NCBI GenBank assembly: GCA_001953115.1
Contig: LSSL01001841.1
Coordinates: 2,629-21,784 of the forward strand
DNA: 19,156 bases
Direction of reading: 5' to 3'
Source: Smittium mucronatum
Lineage: Eukaryota; Kickxellomycota; Harpellomycetes; Harpellales; Legeriomycetaceae
This document shows positions 11,509 through 19,156 of the stretch, piece by piece. How positions within the stretch are numbered: the stretch's first letter is position 1; each line of letters opens with the position of its first letter. The notes under the pieces are model-generated. The model saw only the letters and a list, made by a program, of their open reading frames with translations. It ran no database searches and was not told the DNA's origin. A program made the translations under genes and the position numbers.

Positions 11509-14500
11509 TCATTTAAACGCTCCTAAAATCAGCCTCGATAAGGAATTTGAGCTAATTCTAGCAACATCAATGCAGCTGACCAAAAGAGGAACATCCCAAA
11601 AAATCCGATGTAAAAAATTTAAATTTATGGTCAAAACTTCGGAGAATCCTAGATCATCATCAAAATCATTTGAAATTTTTTCTGTCCATTTAGATGGCTC
11701 CTTATACTTATTCAAAGAATTGTGAAGTTCCAAAAACTTTTGCCCAAAAGACGAGATTATATATAAATCTTCAGACATGAAAAATTTCATTTCATCTGTA
11801 CAATCTTTTACTGTGGGCATATTCCTGTCAAGATTTGATGAAAAATAAGGTCCAACAACAGTCAAAATAAATCTGGATTGAAACAGCATAGGGGATTCGA
11901 TTATTTCTAAAATACTTTCCAATAATTCTATTAATTCCAGATATTCAGAGGTATTTTTTTGGGTTTGATCACCCAAAAAAGATTCGTTTATTTCGTAGGA
12001 ATGATATGGATCCTTAGGGTCAATTAGCCTCAATGTTTTTTTGTTTGAATTAAAAACAAATCTGGAAAACGAACGAGACTTTAGTATTATTCTAACCAAC
12101 TTAAGCCAATGCTGAATGTCGAGCAATAAAAACTTGGAAACTCCTTCAAAGCTATCTATACTGAGTGTATATCTGGTTGAATTAAATACAGAAGAGCAGG
12201 TAGATTTTACGGAGGTATATATTAATGGTAAATTTTCAAAAAAATATTTGTCATAATTTTTTAATCGTGAATTAGGCCTTTTTGAAGGAAGATCTAATTC
12301 ATAAAAACAACTACATTGGAAAGAAAATAGAAGTTCAAAGCATTCAGGACACCTTAACTCGAACTCGAATGAATGTATTTGATCAACTTGCGCGCATATT
12401 TTGATCTTAGAGCTAAATCTAGAAATTTTAGGATGATGGTTAAGGAATTCATATTTGGAAAATAGTTGAAAATAATTATAATTCGAAATTGAAGAATTGT
12501 ATATCAAATTAAAATCTTGCGAAAAGTTATCAGAAATACCAATGATGGTTTCTGATCTTCTTTGAATTTTTAATTGAGAATTCAGATTCTCCTTGTTATT
12601 AAATGTTTGATAGTTAATTTGATAAGGGTAGCTATTAATTCGTATTCTTGAAAAAGAAGTTCCATTAAAATAAACCCTTTTGGAATGAAATGTAGAGGAT
12701 TTTATTAAGACGTTCTCTACAGTAATCCTACATCCATAAACTAATCCATTTAGATTTTCAACTAAAGATATATCAGAGTACAAATTAAATGACACTGAAG
12801 GATCAAGCTGACTTACAATAACAACTACGATCTCAGAACTATTAGAACGGCTATGATCGTTAGTTTCGATTTGGCTTTTTGCGGTTTGAAACTCATTTAA
12901 CGATGAAAAAAGAACTTCAGAATTCCCGGCGCTAAATGAAGAATTTTTTTCCGAGTTTAATTTAACTTTTTCACCAGAAAGCAATACATTCTCCAAAATT
13001 CCATTAATTGAAACAACGTCATTATTCTTGTATCCCAAACAAATCGAATCCATCTGATTGGAACTCCTTGATGATTCAAGAGAGATTTGTTCAAAGAATT
13101 TTTTGGAAGAAATCAAAACATCTTCATTAGTGCAACTGTTATTGTGATCAACAGAAAGTTCCTTATCTTGGAAGGTCAATTCGAATTTTCCAATGTTTGA
13201 ATATCTCAAAAAGCTGCTAGAACTATTAGTTGCAAGACAATGTTTCAAGAAAGACTCAGAATCAAGTATCAAATCAATTCCAAGATGGAGATTCTTATCT
13301 TTTGAAAATATTTGGGAATTAAACACTTTATTTATAAATATTATTTTGGATTCTTCATTGATTTGTATCATGTTAATGTTTGTTTTGGATATGATTTTTA
13401 TGTCCGATTGATTAAATCTGATCAAAAAGGCAATATTTTTTCTGCAACTTTCAAAATTAAAACCAGATGATTTTATCACGACAAGAGACCTTTTAAGGTC
13501 AGAAAGCGATCCGTGGTAGCATTTATTTTGAGGTTTCATATTACCTATCAAAAACTCTGCAGAATAAGCCATGAAACTGACTATTTCTGACTTTTCTGAT
13601 TTATCGTTATCGTCTAATTCAACATTTAGTTCGGAGTAAGCAGATAATTTATTGGGAGGCGATATAGGAACAAGGTAAATTAGATTCTGGAAAATATTCT
13701 TATCTAAAGAGTAACTTTCACCGCTAGTTTTTTCTATCTTTAAAAAGTCATTAGAAGGCTTAGATTTAATTAGTTTTGAGTTTCGGAAAGTGGAAACGAT
13801 GCAAATTTCTGATTCTGTGAGAGGTTCAAAATTTTTGAAACGGTTTTTTTGATTAATAGATGATTTTGTAGACACATAATATGATTCAAAAATCCAAACA
13901 TGACCTAACATTTGGCTAATGTTTAGTGAATCGGAAAATTCATTTACATACTGGTCAATAGAGCTACCTGGGCTCTGAACTCCAATGTTTTCAGCATCAG
14001 AAAACCGAGATTTTATATGAAAGCCTAATTTCTGTCTTTTGTGGGTTTTTGGCTCATTATCATCAAGGGTTAAATTTCCTATGCTCGACACTATTAGGAT
14101 TGGAATTTGAAAGGAAGAATCCGACAAAAAGGTGTTCCCGTGTTTGTCTAAAGTCAAAATTCCGCATAATTGTATACCTCCAAGACCTGTATCGATATGA
14201 GGTATAAAGTTTTCTAAAGAGTAAGGATCCCGAACTTTAAGGCTTTGAAGTATAACATCTTTATTTGCTTGTTTTACATCATGATTTTTTCTTTGAAAGA
14301 ATTCATTATTCTCAAAAAATTTAATTATGTGATTCCAGATTTTAATATTTAATTCTACAAAAGGAAAATTTCTTGTGGCCGAATTAAATATGGAGTTTGA
14401 AACTAAATGCTCATCGTGGGAATTGATATAATTATAGATATATAGTTTGTGGTAAAACATTGAATGCTTTATAGTACTTTTCGGATTGGATTCACTAAAC

Positions 14501-16986
14501 GAATCTAAATTTAAAATAGATAATGATGTGGAGTAAACATCAACACAGTATACTTTGGGGTCTAAATTATCCTCCATAGAATGGGATTGGACTTCAAATT
14601 TGGTTTGAATTTTTGAAACTAATTCTATAATAAATAGGATCTGAAGGGAATTTTTAAAATTACAGAGTTTCAATCGATTAAAGATATTAAAGAGAGTTTC
14701 ATCATTCGGTAAATTAGGTGAGAAATCACTCACTGGTGAGTTATGATGCTGTCCTAATACTTCGATAGAGGTTTTTTCCACCCCTAACAAGACTATTGAA
14801 CAACCGTTACCCTGGGATAATCGACGATCTATTTCCCATTTGTAATTGAAGCTCATATTGTTATCGCAATAAGAACCAGGATGAGGAAGAGAAAATGGGT
14901 GTACATTATTTATCTTTATTTTAGTCATATTTCTAAGTGGGATCCAAGGATTGAAATCTTCACAAAACCCAACTGATAAAATTACACAATCATCCAATGT
15001 AAAAAGTCCTAGCCTTGAATCTATTATCTTTGTAATAGTCCCAGTGTATGAAACATTGCCATCATAATTTGAACTATCAATAGGTGTAGGCTGGTGGTTG
15101 TTTTGGGATTGAAAAGGCTGAATGCTATCAAAATCAGATTCTGATTTGTTTGATGATAAAATTTCTTTGCTAGACTCTCCAAATCTTTGATAGGGGTAAA
15201 AATTGGATAATGAATTGCTGCTAGGTATATATTTTGGAGTGATATTAGAGGGCTTATTTATTGAGTGGTTATATATAACCTCATAATAGTTGTAGTTAAG
15301 AAGGCTCATAAATGAATCCAAAATAGGATCCATAAGTTTAATATAATCATAAGGGATTGATGAATTAAAGAATTTCGAGCCACAATTTTCAGTAAAAAAA
15401 TTCTCAATTTCTTCTTCAGATTTGAGATGGCAATCTAGAAAAACTAGTAAACTATTAGGAGAATTTTGATTGCTATAGGAGTTATCTACAGAACTTGTCG
15501 CCTCGGAGTATGAAGGGCTAATTGAGCAGTAATAATCTTTATATATTGGGTACAAATCTTCTAAATTTAGTTTAATAGATGTAACATTAAGGATGGAAAT
15601 AGGGGCACCAATTGATATGAATGGATGGAAATTTGAAAAAAAATCCCCAAGCATAAGAATACTCATAATCTTAGGTTTGGAGTTTACATTTAGTGAATCA
15701 TTTTTGAGTTCGAAATTATTATATTCCATTACTTGAATAATATAGTAGGGAAATTTGCTTTGTTTTATTCGAGTATCTAGGGACGTCGCTTTAAGTACGT
15801 GCTTTTCTAAGTATAGGACGGGACTTTTGGAAATGAGTAAACCTAGCACATTGTATAGAGGATTTAAAGATTTATCAAAGATGGGTCGTCCACTATCCAA
15901 TGAATATATTTTATTTAAAATCTTAGAGAAAAAGACATCTAAAATTAATTGGAATGAAAATTCAAAATTTGAATTAGACGAAACTCCATTTTGAATGATT
16001 TCGCAATCAGTTAAGCTTTTATTATTTTCAATGAAACTCCTGTCATACCAGTTTTCTATAGTTTTTTTTTTGATGAATGGAGTAAGCACACGATTAAACG
16101 AAATTGAGTATAACCGTTGTACAAATGGCAAATTTAAAACATTAGGGAAATTATTCGGGTTTAAAAAATATTGGTTGAAAAGAGAAGGTTGATGTTCTAG
16201 GGAGATTATTTTTGGAAGACTTTGAATTTCTATAAATGACCAAGAGCTTTTTGTTTTTCCAACAATATTCCCTGGGGGTTTAAAATATTTCCAATCGTCC
16301 AATATCACGAAAAGACCTTTTCCATATTGGAAGGGTAGTTTTGAAATAAAACTCTTGAGAGAAGATAAATAACCCTGTGTATCTTTATCTATGTTTTGAT
16401 CGTTCTCGGTTAAAAAATTTGGGATTTCAGAGCAAAATGGATATAGGCTACTCTTCGTGAGTTTTGAAATATGATATTGATTTGATTCATTGTTTTCGAA
16501 TTCCTGTTTCTCGTTTGTTCTGATGAACAATCTGATTAATTTTCCAGAAAACAGGAGAGGATCCTCAGGTGTTGAGCATTCGCCGGCATAACCGTGAAAA
16601 TGGGATATGTTTGGGGAATTAAACCCTAATTTAGCTTTTTCTGTTGTATCAGAAGTGAAGAGAATTTGAGATAAATCTTCGAACCAAATGGAATCAGGTG
16701 TTAGATAAAATGGATCCACATTCTTTAGAAATTTTTTTTGGGTGCAAAATCGGATACGTCCTACTAATATTTCTCGTGTCTTTAAGCTAGTTGAGGAATT
16801 TTCATCTTGTCTGAGTGGATTATCTTGGGAATACGGTAATGGAAATGAATATCTTTTAAAATTAGAATTGTCGAGGCTATTTCTTTGGGAAGAAATGCTT
16901 GATTGAAATTGGCTATTAGGAATACCAACTATGTTCGATTTGACCCCAGAGTTTAGATTAACACTCTCCTTGAAAAAATCTCCCAT
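11509..16986 (-). CDS. CTC1: CTC1-like large subunit of the CST telomere/replication complex
   Basis: Single uninterrupted 1825-aa ORF. An in-frame TGA lies 12 nt upstream of the ATG, fixing the start unless there is a 5' exon. It is not an enzyme. Serial OB-fold signatures appear in the order known for CTC1, which with STN1 and TEN1 binds telomeric single-stranded DNA and assists polymerase alpha-primase. About 72-265: EILVGRIRF, then DDWKYFKP and SFIEIQSL, like the DWNYIP...YLEL pattern of CTC1 N-termini. About 370-475: MLGDFFSNFHPFISIGAP. About 644-700: VSYTGTITKI...GLFTLDD. About 936-1040: GIQLCGILTL...GHVWIFESYYV. About 1323-1450: VVSINGILENV, then LVYGCRITVENVLIKS...KRVYF. About 1527-1720: a final OB fold with a zinc ribbon, Cys1546, Cys1549, Cys1558, Cys1560 (CPEC, CSC), then SIDSFEGVSKFLL. 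Length exceeds human CTC1 (about 1217) through Ser/Asn-rich linkers, for example residues 1-65 and 480-640. The assignment rests on pattern matching; a different multi-OB protein is the main alternative. Confidence 0.75.
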   Translation of the reverse strand: MGDFFKESVNLNSGVKSNIVGIPNSQFQSSISSQRNSLDNSNFKRYSFPLPYSQDNPLRQDENSSTSLKTREILVGRIRFCTQKKFLKNVDPFYLTPDSIWFEDLSQILFTSDTTEKAKLGFNSPNISHFHGYAGECSTPEDPLLFSGKLIRLFIRTNEKQEFENNESNQYHISKLTKSSLYPFCSEIPNFLTENDQNIDKDTQGYLSSLKSFISKLPFQYGKGLFVILDDWKYFKPPGNIVGKTKSSWSFIEIQSLPKIISLEHQPSLFNQYFLNPNNFPNVLNLPFVQRLYSISFNRVLTPFIKKKTIENWYDRSFIENNKSLTDCEIIQNGVSSNSNFEFSFQLILDVFFSKILNKIYSLDSGRPIFDKSLNPLYNVLGLLISKSPVLYLEKHVLKATSLDTRIKQSKFPYYIIQVMEYNNFELKNDSLNVNSKPKIMSILMLGDFFSNFHPFISIGAPISILNVTSIKLNLEDLYPIYKDYYCSISPSYSEATSSVDNSYSNQNSPNSLLVFLDCHLKSEEEIENFFTENCGSKFFNSSIPYDYIKLMDPILDSFMSLLNYNYYEVIYNHSINKPSNITPKYIPSSNSLSNFYPYQRFGESSKEILSSNKSESDFDSIQPFQSQNNHQPTPIDSSNYDGNVSYTGTITKIIDSRLGLFTLDDCVILSVGFCEDFNPWIPLRNMTKIKINNVHPFSLPHPGSYCDNNMSFNYKWEIDRRLSQGNGCSIVLLGVEKTSIEVLGQHHNSPVSDFSPNLPNDETLFNIFNRLKLCNFKNSLQILFIIELVSKIQTKFEVQSHSMEDNLDPKVYCVDVYSTSLSILNLDSFSESNPKSTIKHSMFYHKLYIYNYINSHDEHLVSNSIFNSATRNFPFVELNIKIWNHIIKFFENNEFFQRKNHDVKQANKDVILQSLKVRDPYSLENFIPHIDTGLGGIQLCGILTLDKHGNTFLSDSSFQIPILIVSSIGNLTLDDNEPKTHKRQKLGFHIKSRFSDAENIGVQSPGSSIDQYVNEFSDSLNISQMLGHVWIFESYYVSTKSSINQKNRFKNFEPLTESEICIVSTFRNSKLIKSKPSNDFLKIEKTSGESYSLDKNIFQNLIYLVPISPPNKLSAYSELNVELDDNDKSEKSEIVSFMAYSAEFLIGNMKPQNKCYHGSLSDLKRSLVVIKSSGFNFESCRKNIAFLIRFNQSDIKIISKTNINMIQINEESKIIFINKVFNSQIFSKDKNLHLGIDLILDSESFLKHCLATNSSSSFLRYSNIGKFELTFQDKELSVDHNNSCTNEDVLISSKKFFEQISLESSRSSNQMDSICLGYKNNDVVSINGILENVLLSGEKVKLNSEKNSSFSAGNSEVLFSSLNEFQTAKSQIETNDHSRSNSSEIVVVIVSQLDPSVSFNLYSDISLVENLNGLVYGCRITVENVLIKSSTFHSKRVYFNGTSFSRIRINSYPYQINYQTFNNKENLNSQLKIQRRSETIIGISDNFSQDFNLIYNSSISNYNYFQLFSKYEFLNHHPKISRFSSKIKICAQVDQIHSFEFELRCPECFELLFSFQCSCFYELDLPSKRPNSRLKNYDKYFFENLPLIYTSVKSTCSSVFNSTRYTLSIDSFEGVSKFLLLDIQHWLKLVRIILKSRSFSRFVFNSNKKTLRLIDPKDPYHSYEINESFLGDQTQKNTSEYLELIELLESILEIIESPMLFQSRFILTVVGPYFSSNLDRNMPTVKDCTDEMKFFMSEDLYIISSFGQKFLELHNSLNKYKEPSKWTEKISNDFDDDLGFSEVLTINLNFLHRIFWDVPLLVSCIDVARISSNSLSRLILGAFK

Positions 16987-17110
16987 GAAAAATTTTCAAA
17001 TGGTAAAAAGGATATCTCATTTAAATGCAGTAATAAATTCACAACTGTTCTATGAATTTATGGTTTAATGTTAGATTCTTACGACTATGTATCTTTGAAT
17101 TTAAATCCTA
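16987..17110 (-). promoter_or_regulatory. Presumed 5' leader/promoter of the CTC1-like gene
   Basis: AT-rich sequence directly upstream of the minus-strand ATG at 16986. On the minus strand an in-frame TGA is four codons upstream, and a TTTACC pyrimidine stretch precedes the start. G at +4 is favourable for initiation. No TATA box can be distinguished from the AT-rich background. Confidence 0.3.
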
Positions 17111-17356
17111 TTATGTATAAAATTTACCTGAATATAATCGTTTTTCAAGTAACGTTTTTTCATAATTATGATTGGTAATAACTGTTTTAATTATAAATAA
17201 ATATATGTACTTGCAAAAATATGAGGTTATATTATTATTGTTAGCTAATAAAAATCTTCGCTTATGAATGATTAGGCTACCAATGCAATACTTACATTTG
17301 ATCATAGCTCTCACTAATTTAACAAATAAAAATGTAAATTTCAAATAATCTTCCAC
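17111..17356 (-). other. Weak ORF with a BED-finger-like CKYC patch, probably non-coding or relic
   Basis: An 81-codon frame on the minus strand, beginning at a GTG right after a TAA. Its middle, FVKLVRAMIKCKYCIGSL, then HKRRFLLAN, resembles the first half (F...K..A.CKYC) of a BED zinc finger as found in hAT-type transposases. The second half lacks the expected L..H...H pair, and the rest is AT-driven. It could be a fragment of a dead hAT element or pure chance. I do not call it a gene. Confidence 0.15.
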
Positions 17357-17766
17357 TTATGGAAAAAATTAAAATCCACTCGTAATCATAAATAATCAAG
17401 ATAAAATTAAATACGATCCACCCAAAATCTCAATCTATCACCAAAATTATTTTTTACAAGCATTTTTCATGGTTAGACAATATTTATTTGACAATTATAA
17501 CCGAAATCTGATATTTCTATTGGTGACCTGATAATTCTGATTTTTCCTAATAAAAATAGGACAACGATAAATTTTCCAACTTTTCTACAAAACTACTCAC
17601 AATTATGCCATTTTGCACAAAATTATTCCGTTTTCGCACAGTTTTTTACTTTGTCCAATAAAAACAATTTTTTTCTTTTTTCTTTATCCAGATCAACTAA
17701 GTATTCACCAATAATATATCATTATTTAAAATAACAAAATCGACCTTCTATAAATTTATAAATTGG

Positions 17767-17812
17767 CAATACTGCATAACCTTAGCCAACCATTCCAATT
17801 TATGCAGTGTTG
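17767..17812. repeat. 13-bp imperfect hairpin
   Basis: CAATACTGCATAA at 17767-17779 pairs with TTATGCAGTGTTG at 17800-17812: 12 of 13 pairs, the exception being a possible G-U in RNA. The loop is 20 nt. It may be the centre or end of a decayed inverted-repeat element. Confidence 0.6.
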
Positions 17813-17931
17813 GGTGGAATATATCGGATGATAGGTATAGCTTCAGTTTCCTCTAGGATCTCAGCTAGTGGATTGATAGAGTAATAGATTATCGTTTGGT
17901 AAAATAATCTTTTACATCCATTACATTGATT
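17803..17931 (-). pseudogene. Short protein-like fragment with a CNGC motif
   Basis: A 43-codon minus-strand open stretch between stops, without an initiating Met. It begins NQCNGCKRLFYQ and continues with a non-AT-driven SINPLAEILEETEAIP. The codon use (CTA, GCT, GAG, ATC, CCA) is richer in G/C than random flanking sequence. The same frame continues, interrupted by stops, to about 17440. It may be a relic of a transposon ORF or coincidence; no family can be named. Confidence 0.2.
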
Positions 17932-18362
17932 TTATTATTGTTGTAGTCATACTAATGACTAACATTTCCTTCAAGTAAAATTATGTATAAAAAAAAGTGA
18001 AATAGCTAATTATCCGTTTTTTAAAAGTAAAATAACCAAACTGCTGACTTAATATATTCAACTCAGAAAACAAAAATATTGTTCACAAAGCTTATCTCAT
18101 TCCAGACCCAAATTTAAGCCTCACTCTTATTTGCTCAAATTAGCCATCTCAATTGGCATAACTTTGAGGTTTATCCAATGGCATATAAGTAATATTAGTC
18201 TAATGAAAACATTGAGCAAAAAGTGAACGCCATTTTTTATAGCATCGGCCCTGTAAGAGTTGAATAAGAAGAATCATGAAAAACTATTGGCTCTTTCATT
18301 GGTGTGTAAATAGCACGATTTTAATAGGGTATTCACCACTAAAAACATTACAATATTAACCG

Positions 18363-18451
18363 TGCAAAAATGACTAATTATTATACAAATTATTGGTCAA
18401 TACTAAAAAAATGTACAAAAAGATTAATATTATGCAAATTCGCTAAATTTT
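18363..18451 (+). repeat. Degenerate about 20-nt repeats (TGCAAA/TACAAA units)
   Basis: Four related units start at 18363, 18384, 18414 and 18433 with T(G/A)CAAA followed by an ACTAATTATTA or CTAAATTTT-like half. Spacing is 21, 30 and 19 nt. The copies are strongly diverged, so this is a weak call from visual alignment. Confidence 0.4.
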
Positions 18452-18533
18452 GAGTCATTTTGCATAAATGTGTGGAAATTTTAGTTTCTACCATAAAAAT
18501 ATCTGACAATTTGATTGAGGTTAAATAGTAAAT

Positions 18534-18686
18534 TTCGACTATATTGATTATTACTCAACTATTTTACACGGAATCGATTAAATTGGACCGAATTCGACTA
18601 AATTAAGCGATTTTCGACTAATGTAAAAATTTAGCCAATAATCGGATTTAATTATTAAGCCGTTTTCGACCAATTTTAGCTGAATT
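18534..18686 (+). repeat. Degenerate tandem array, 19-21-nt period, core TTCGACTAAATT
   Basis: Successive units start at 18534 (TTCGACTATATT), 18555 (TCAACTATTTT), 18574 (TCGATTAAATT), 18593 (TTCGACTAAATT), 18613 (TTCGACTAATGT) and, after about 52 nt of poorer matches, 18665 (TTCGACCAATTT). The second half of several units is (A/G)(A/G)CCGAA or AGCGATT. This is an ageing minisatellite. Confidence 0.65.
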
Positions 18687-18831
18687 AGTTAACCAATGCA
18701 ATTGGTGCCTTTGATTTGAATAAAGGATTTACATTGGCTATTTTCTAATTAAGTCAAAATAAACAGTTTTTTCAAGCATCTTACTAAACTTTATAGATAT
18801 TAATTGTGTTTAAGTGCAACTTATTACAGGG

Positions 18832-18916
18832 TTTTTCATTCCAATAGACACTTTTTTTCATTTGAATAGACACTTTTTTTCATTTCAATAGACCCTTTTT
18901 TTCATTCCAATAGACC
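18832..18916 (+). repeat. Four tandem 20-22-bp units, T7-CATTYSAATAGACMC
   Basis: Units 18832-18851, 18852-18873, 18874-18895 and 18896-18916 share a T run, CATT, (C/T)(C/G)AATAGAC and AC or CC. Variation is confined to one to three positions per unit, so this array is much younger than the 18534 array. It forms the left arm of the inverted-repeat element described next. Confidence 0.85.
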
Positions 18917-19121
18917 TTTTTTTCTGGACCTGTGGGGTCATTCTTATATCCAATAATTCACTTTAACTTATAGGCATTAATATATGTCATTATTGGTTAA
19001 AATCATATTGTTCTTAGGTATTATAAGCTTTTTCTTTTTGATTGGTATAAATAATTATTAAGTCCAATGATAACGTTTTTTTTATTTTAATCAAAAAAAT
19101 AACCCCGCAAATCTAAAAAAA

Positions 19122-19156
19122 GGGTCTATTGGAATGAAAAAAAGGGTCTATTCAAA
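19122..19156 (-). repeat. Inverted copies of the 22-bp unit (right arm, incomplete)
   Basis: One full 22-bp unit (19122-19143) and 13 bp of a second (19144-19156), in opposite orientation to the array at 18832-18916. The full unit matches left-arm unit 4 except for one extra C in the CCC. Confidence 0.85.

Larger units (their letters stand above)
17357..18360. other. Gene-free region with scattered short repeats
   Basis: No gene. Around 17581-17650 TTTT(C/G)(T/C)(A/G)CA(A/C) blocks recur at 20-30 nt spacing (17581, 17611, 17631). Read on the minus strand these give TGCAAAATGGCATAATT-like units similar to those at 18363-18451 on the plus strand. A hairpin at 17767-17812 and a protein-like open frame at 17803-17931 are listed separately. 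Confidence 0.5.
18832..19156. mobile_element. Foldback/MITE-like inverted-repeat element, truncated by the window edge
   Basis: The 22-bp unit reappears in inverted orientation at 19122-19143 (GGGTCTATTGGAATG plus seven A) and in part at 19144-19156. Inward of the units the symmetry continues: CTGTGGGGTCATT (about 18928-18940) on the left faces the reverse complement of AACCCCGCAAAT (19101-19112) on the right. The roughly 150-200-bp centre is AT-rich and non-coding. The structure fits a non-autonomous foldback or MITE element, or a hairpin made of tandem repeats. No target-site duplication can be seen because the right end lies outside the window. Confidence 0.65.

Noticed and set aside
13193..13411. 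Plus-strand ORFs within the CTC1-like gene (also 15755-15994 and 15995-16192)
   Set aside because: Antisense shadows of the 1825-codon minus-strand ORF.
18172..18209. Apparent similarity to the centre of the right-edge element (about 19040-19070)
   Set aside because: Only about 21 of 32 positions match without gaps, which is not convincing in DNA this AT-rich.

Overview
This window is eukaryotic nuclear DNA from a very AT-rich genome. It holds two well-supported protein genes. One is a seven-exon gene whose six short introns have GT...AG ends and pyrimidine-rich or CTAAT/CTGAT-like 3' parts; the other is a long intronless ORF. The standard genetic code fits both. The gene content, the short introns and the AT-rich spacers fit an early-diverging fungus, for example a Harpellales/Smittium-like or other zoosporic or Zoopagomycota-like lineage. 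That placement is an inference; no taxonomic marker is present.

Layout. Positions 1-7151 are a gene-poor AT-rich stretch. Its only protein-like signal is a decayed minus-strand relic near 2050-2610 that reads like a MULE (Mutator-like) DDE transposase, with the surroundings of two catalytic Asp residues about 68 codons apart. Positions 7219-10068 carry a plus-strand DEAD-box RNA helicase of the Spb4/DDX55 family (749 aa after splicing), with a complete motif set and the C-terminal DUF4217 region. A six-codon upstream ORF lies just before its start. A 1.4-kb convergent spacer (10069-11508) follows; it contains a short GC-rich hairpin patch at 11023-11071. Positions 11509-16986 are a minus-strand 1825-aa ORF that I read as CTC1, the large OB-fold subunit of the CST telomere-capping and polymerase-alpha accessory complex. 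It shows several OB-fold signatures in CTC1 order and a C-terminal OB fold with a Cys4 zinc ribbon.

Positions 17111-19156 are repeat-rich and gene-free: two very weak coding-like fragments, a 13-bp hairpin, degenerate arrays with a period near 20 nt (one built on TTCGACTAAATT), and at the right edge the left arm, centre and part of the right arm of an inverted-repeat (foldback/MITE-like) element whose arms are made of 22-bp tandem units.

The two genes are convergent and do not form a functional unit: Spb4 acts in nucleolar 60S ribosome assembly, CTC1 in telomere and replication maintenance. The most interesting items are the CTC1-like protein, which would be notable if the host is fungal, and the foldback element, which gives a precise prediction for the sequence just beyond the window.
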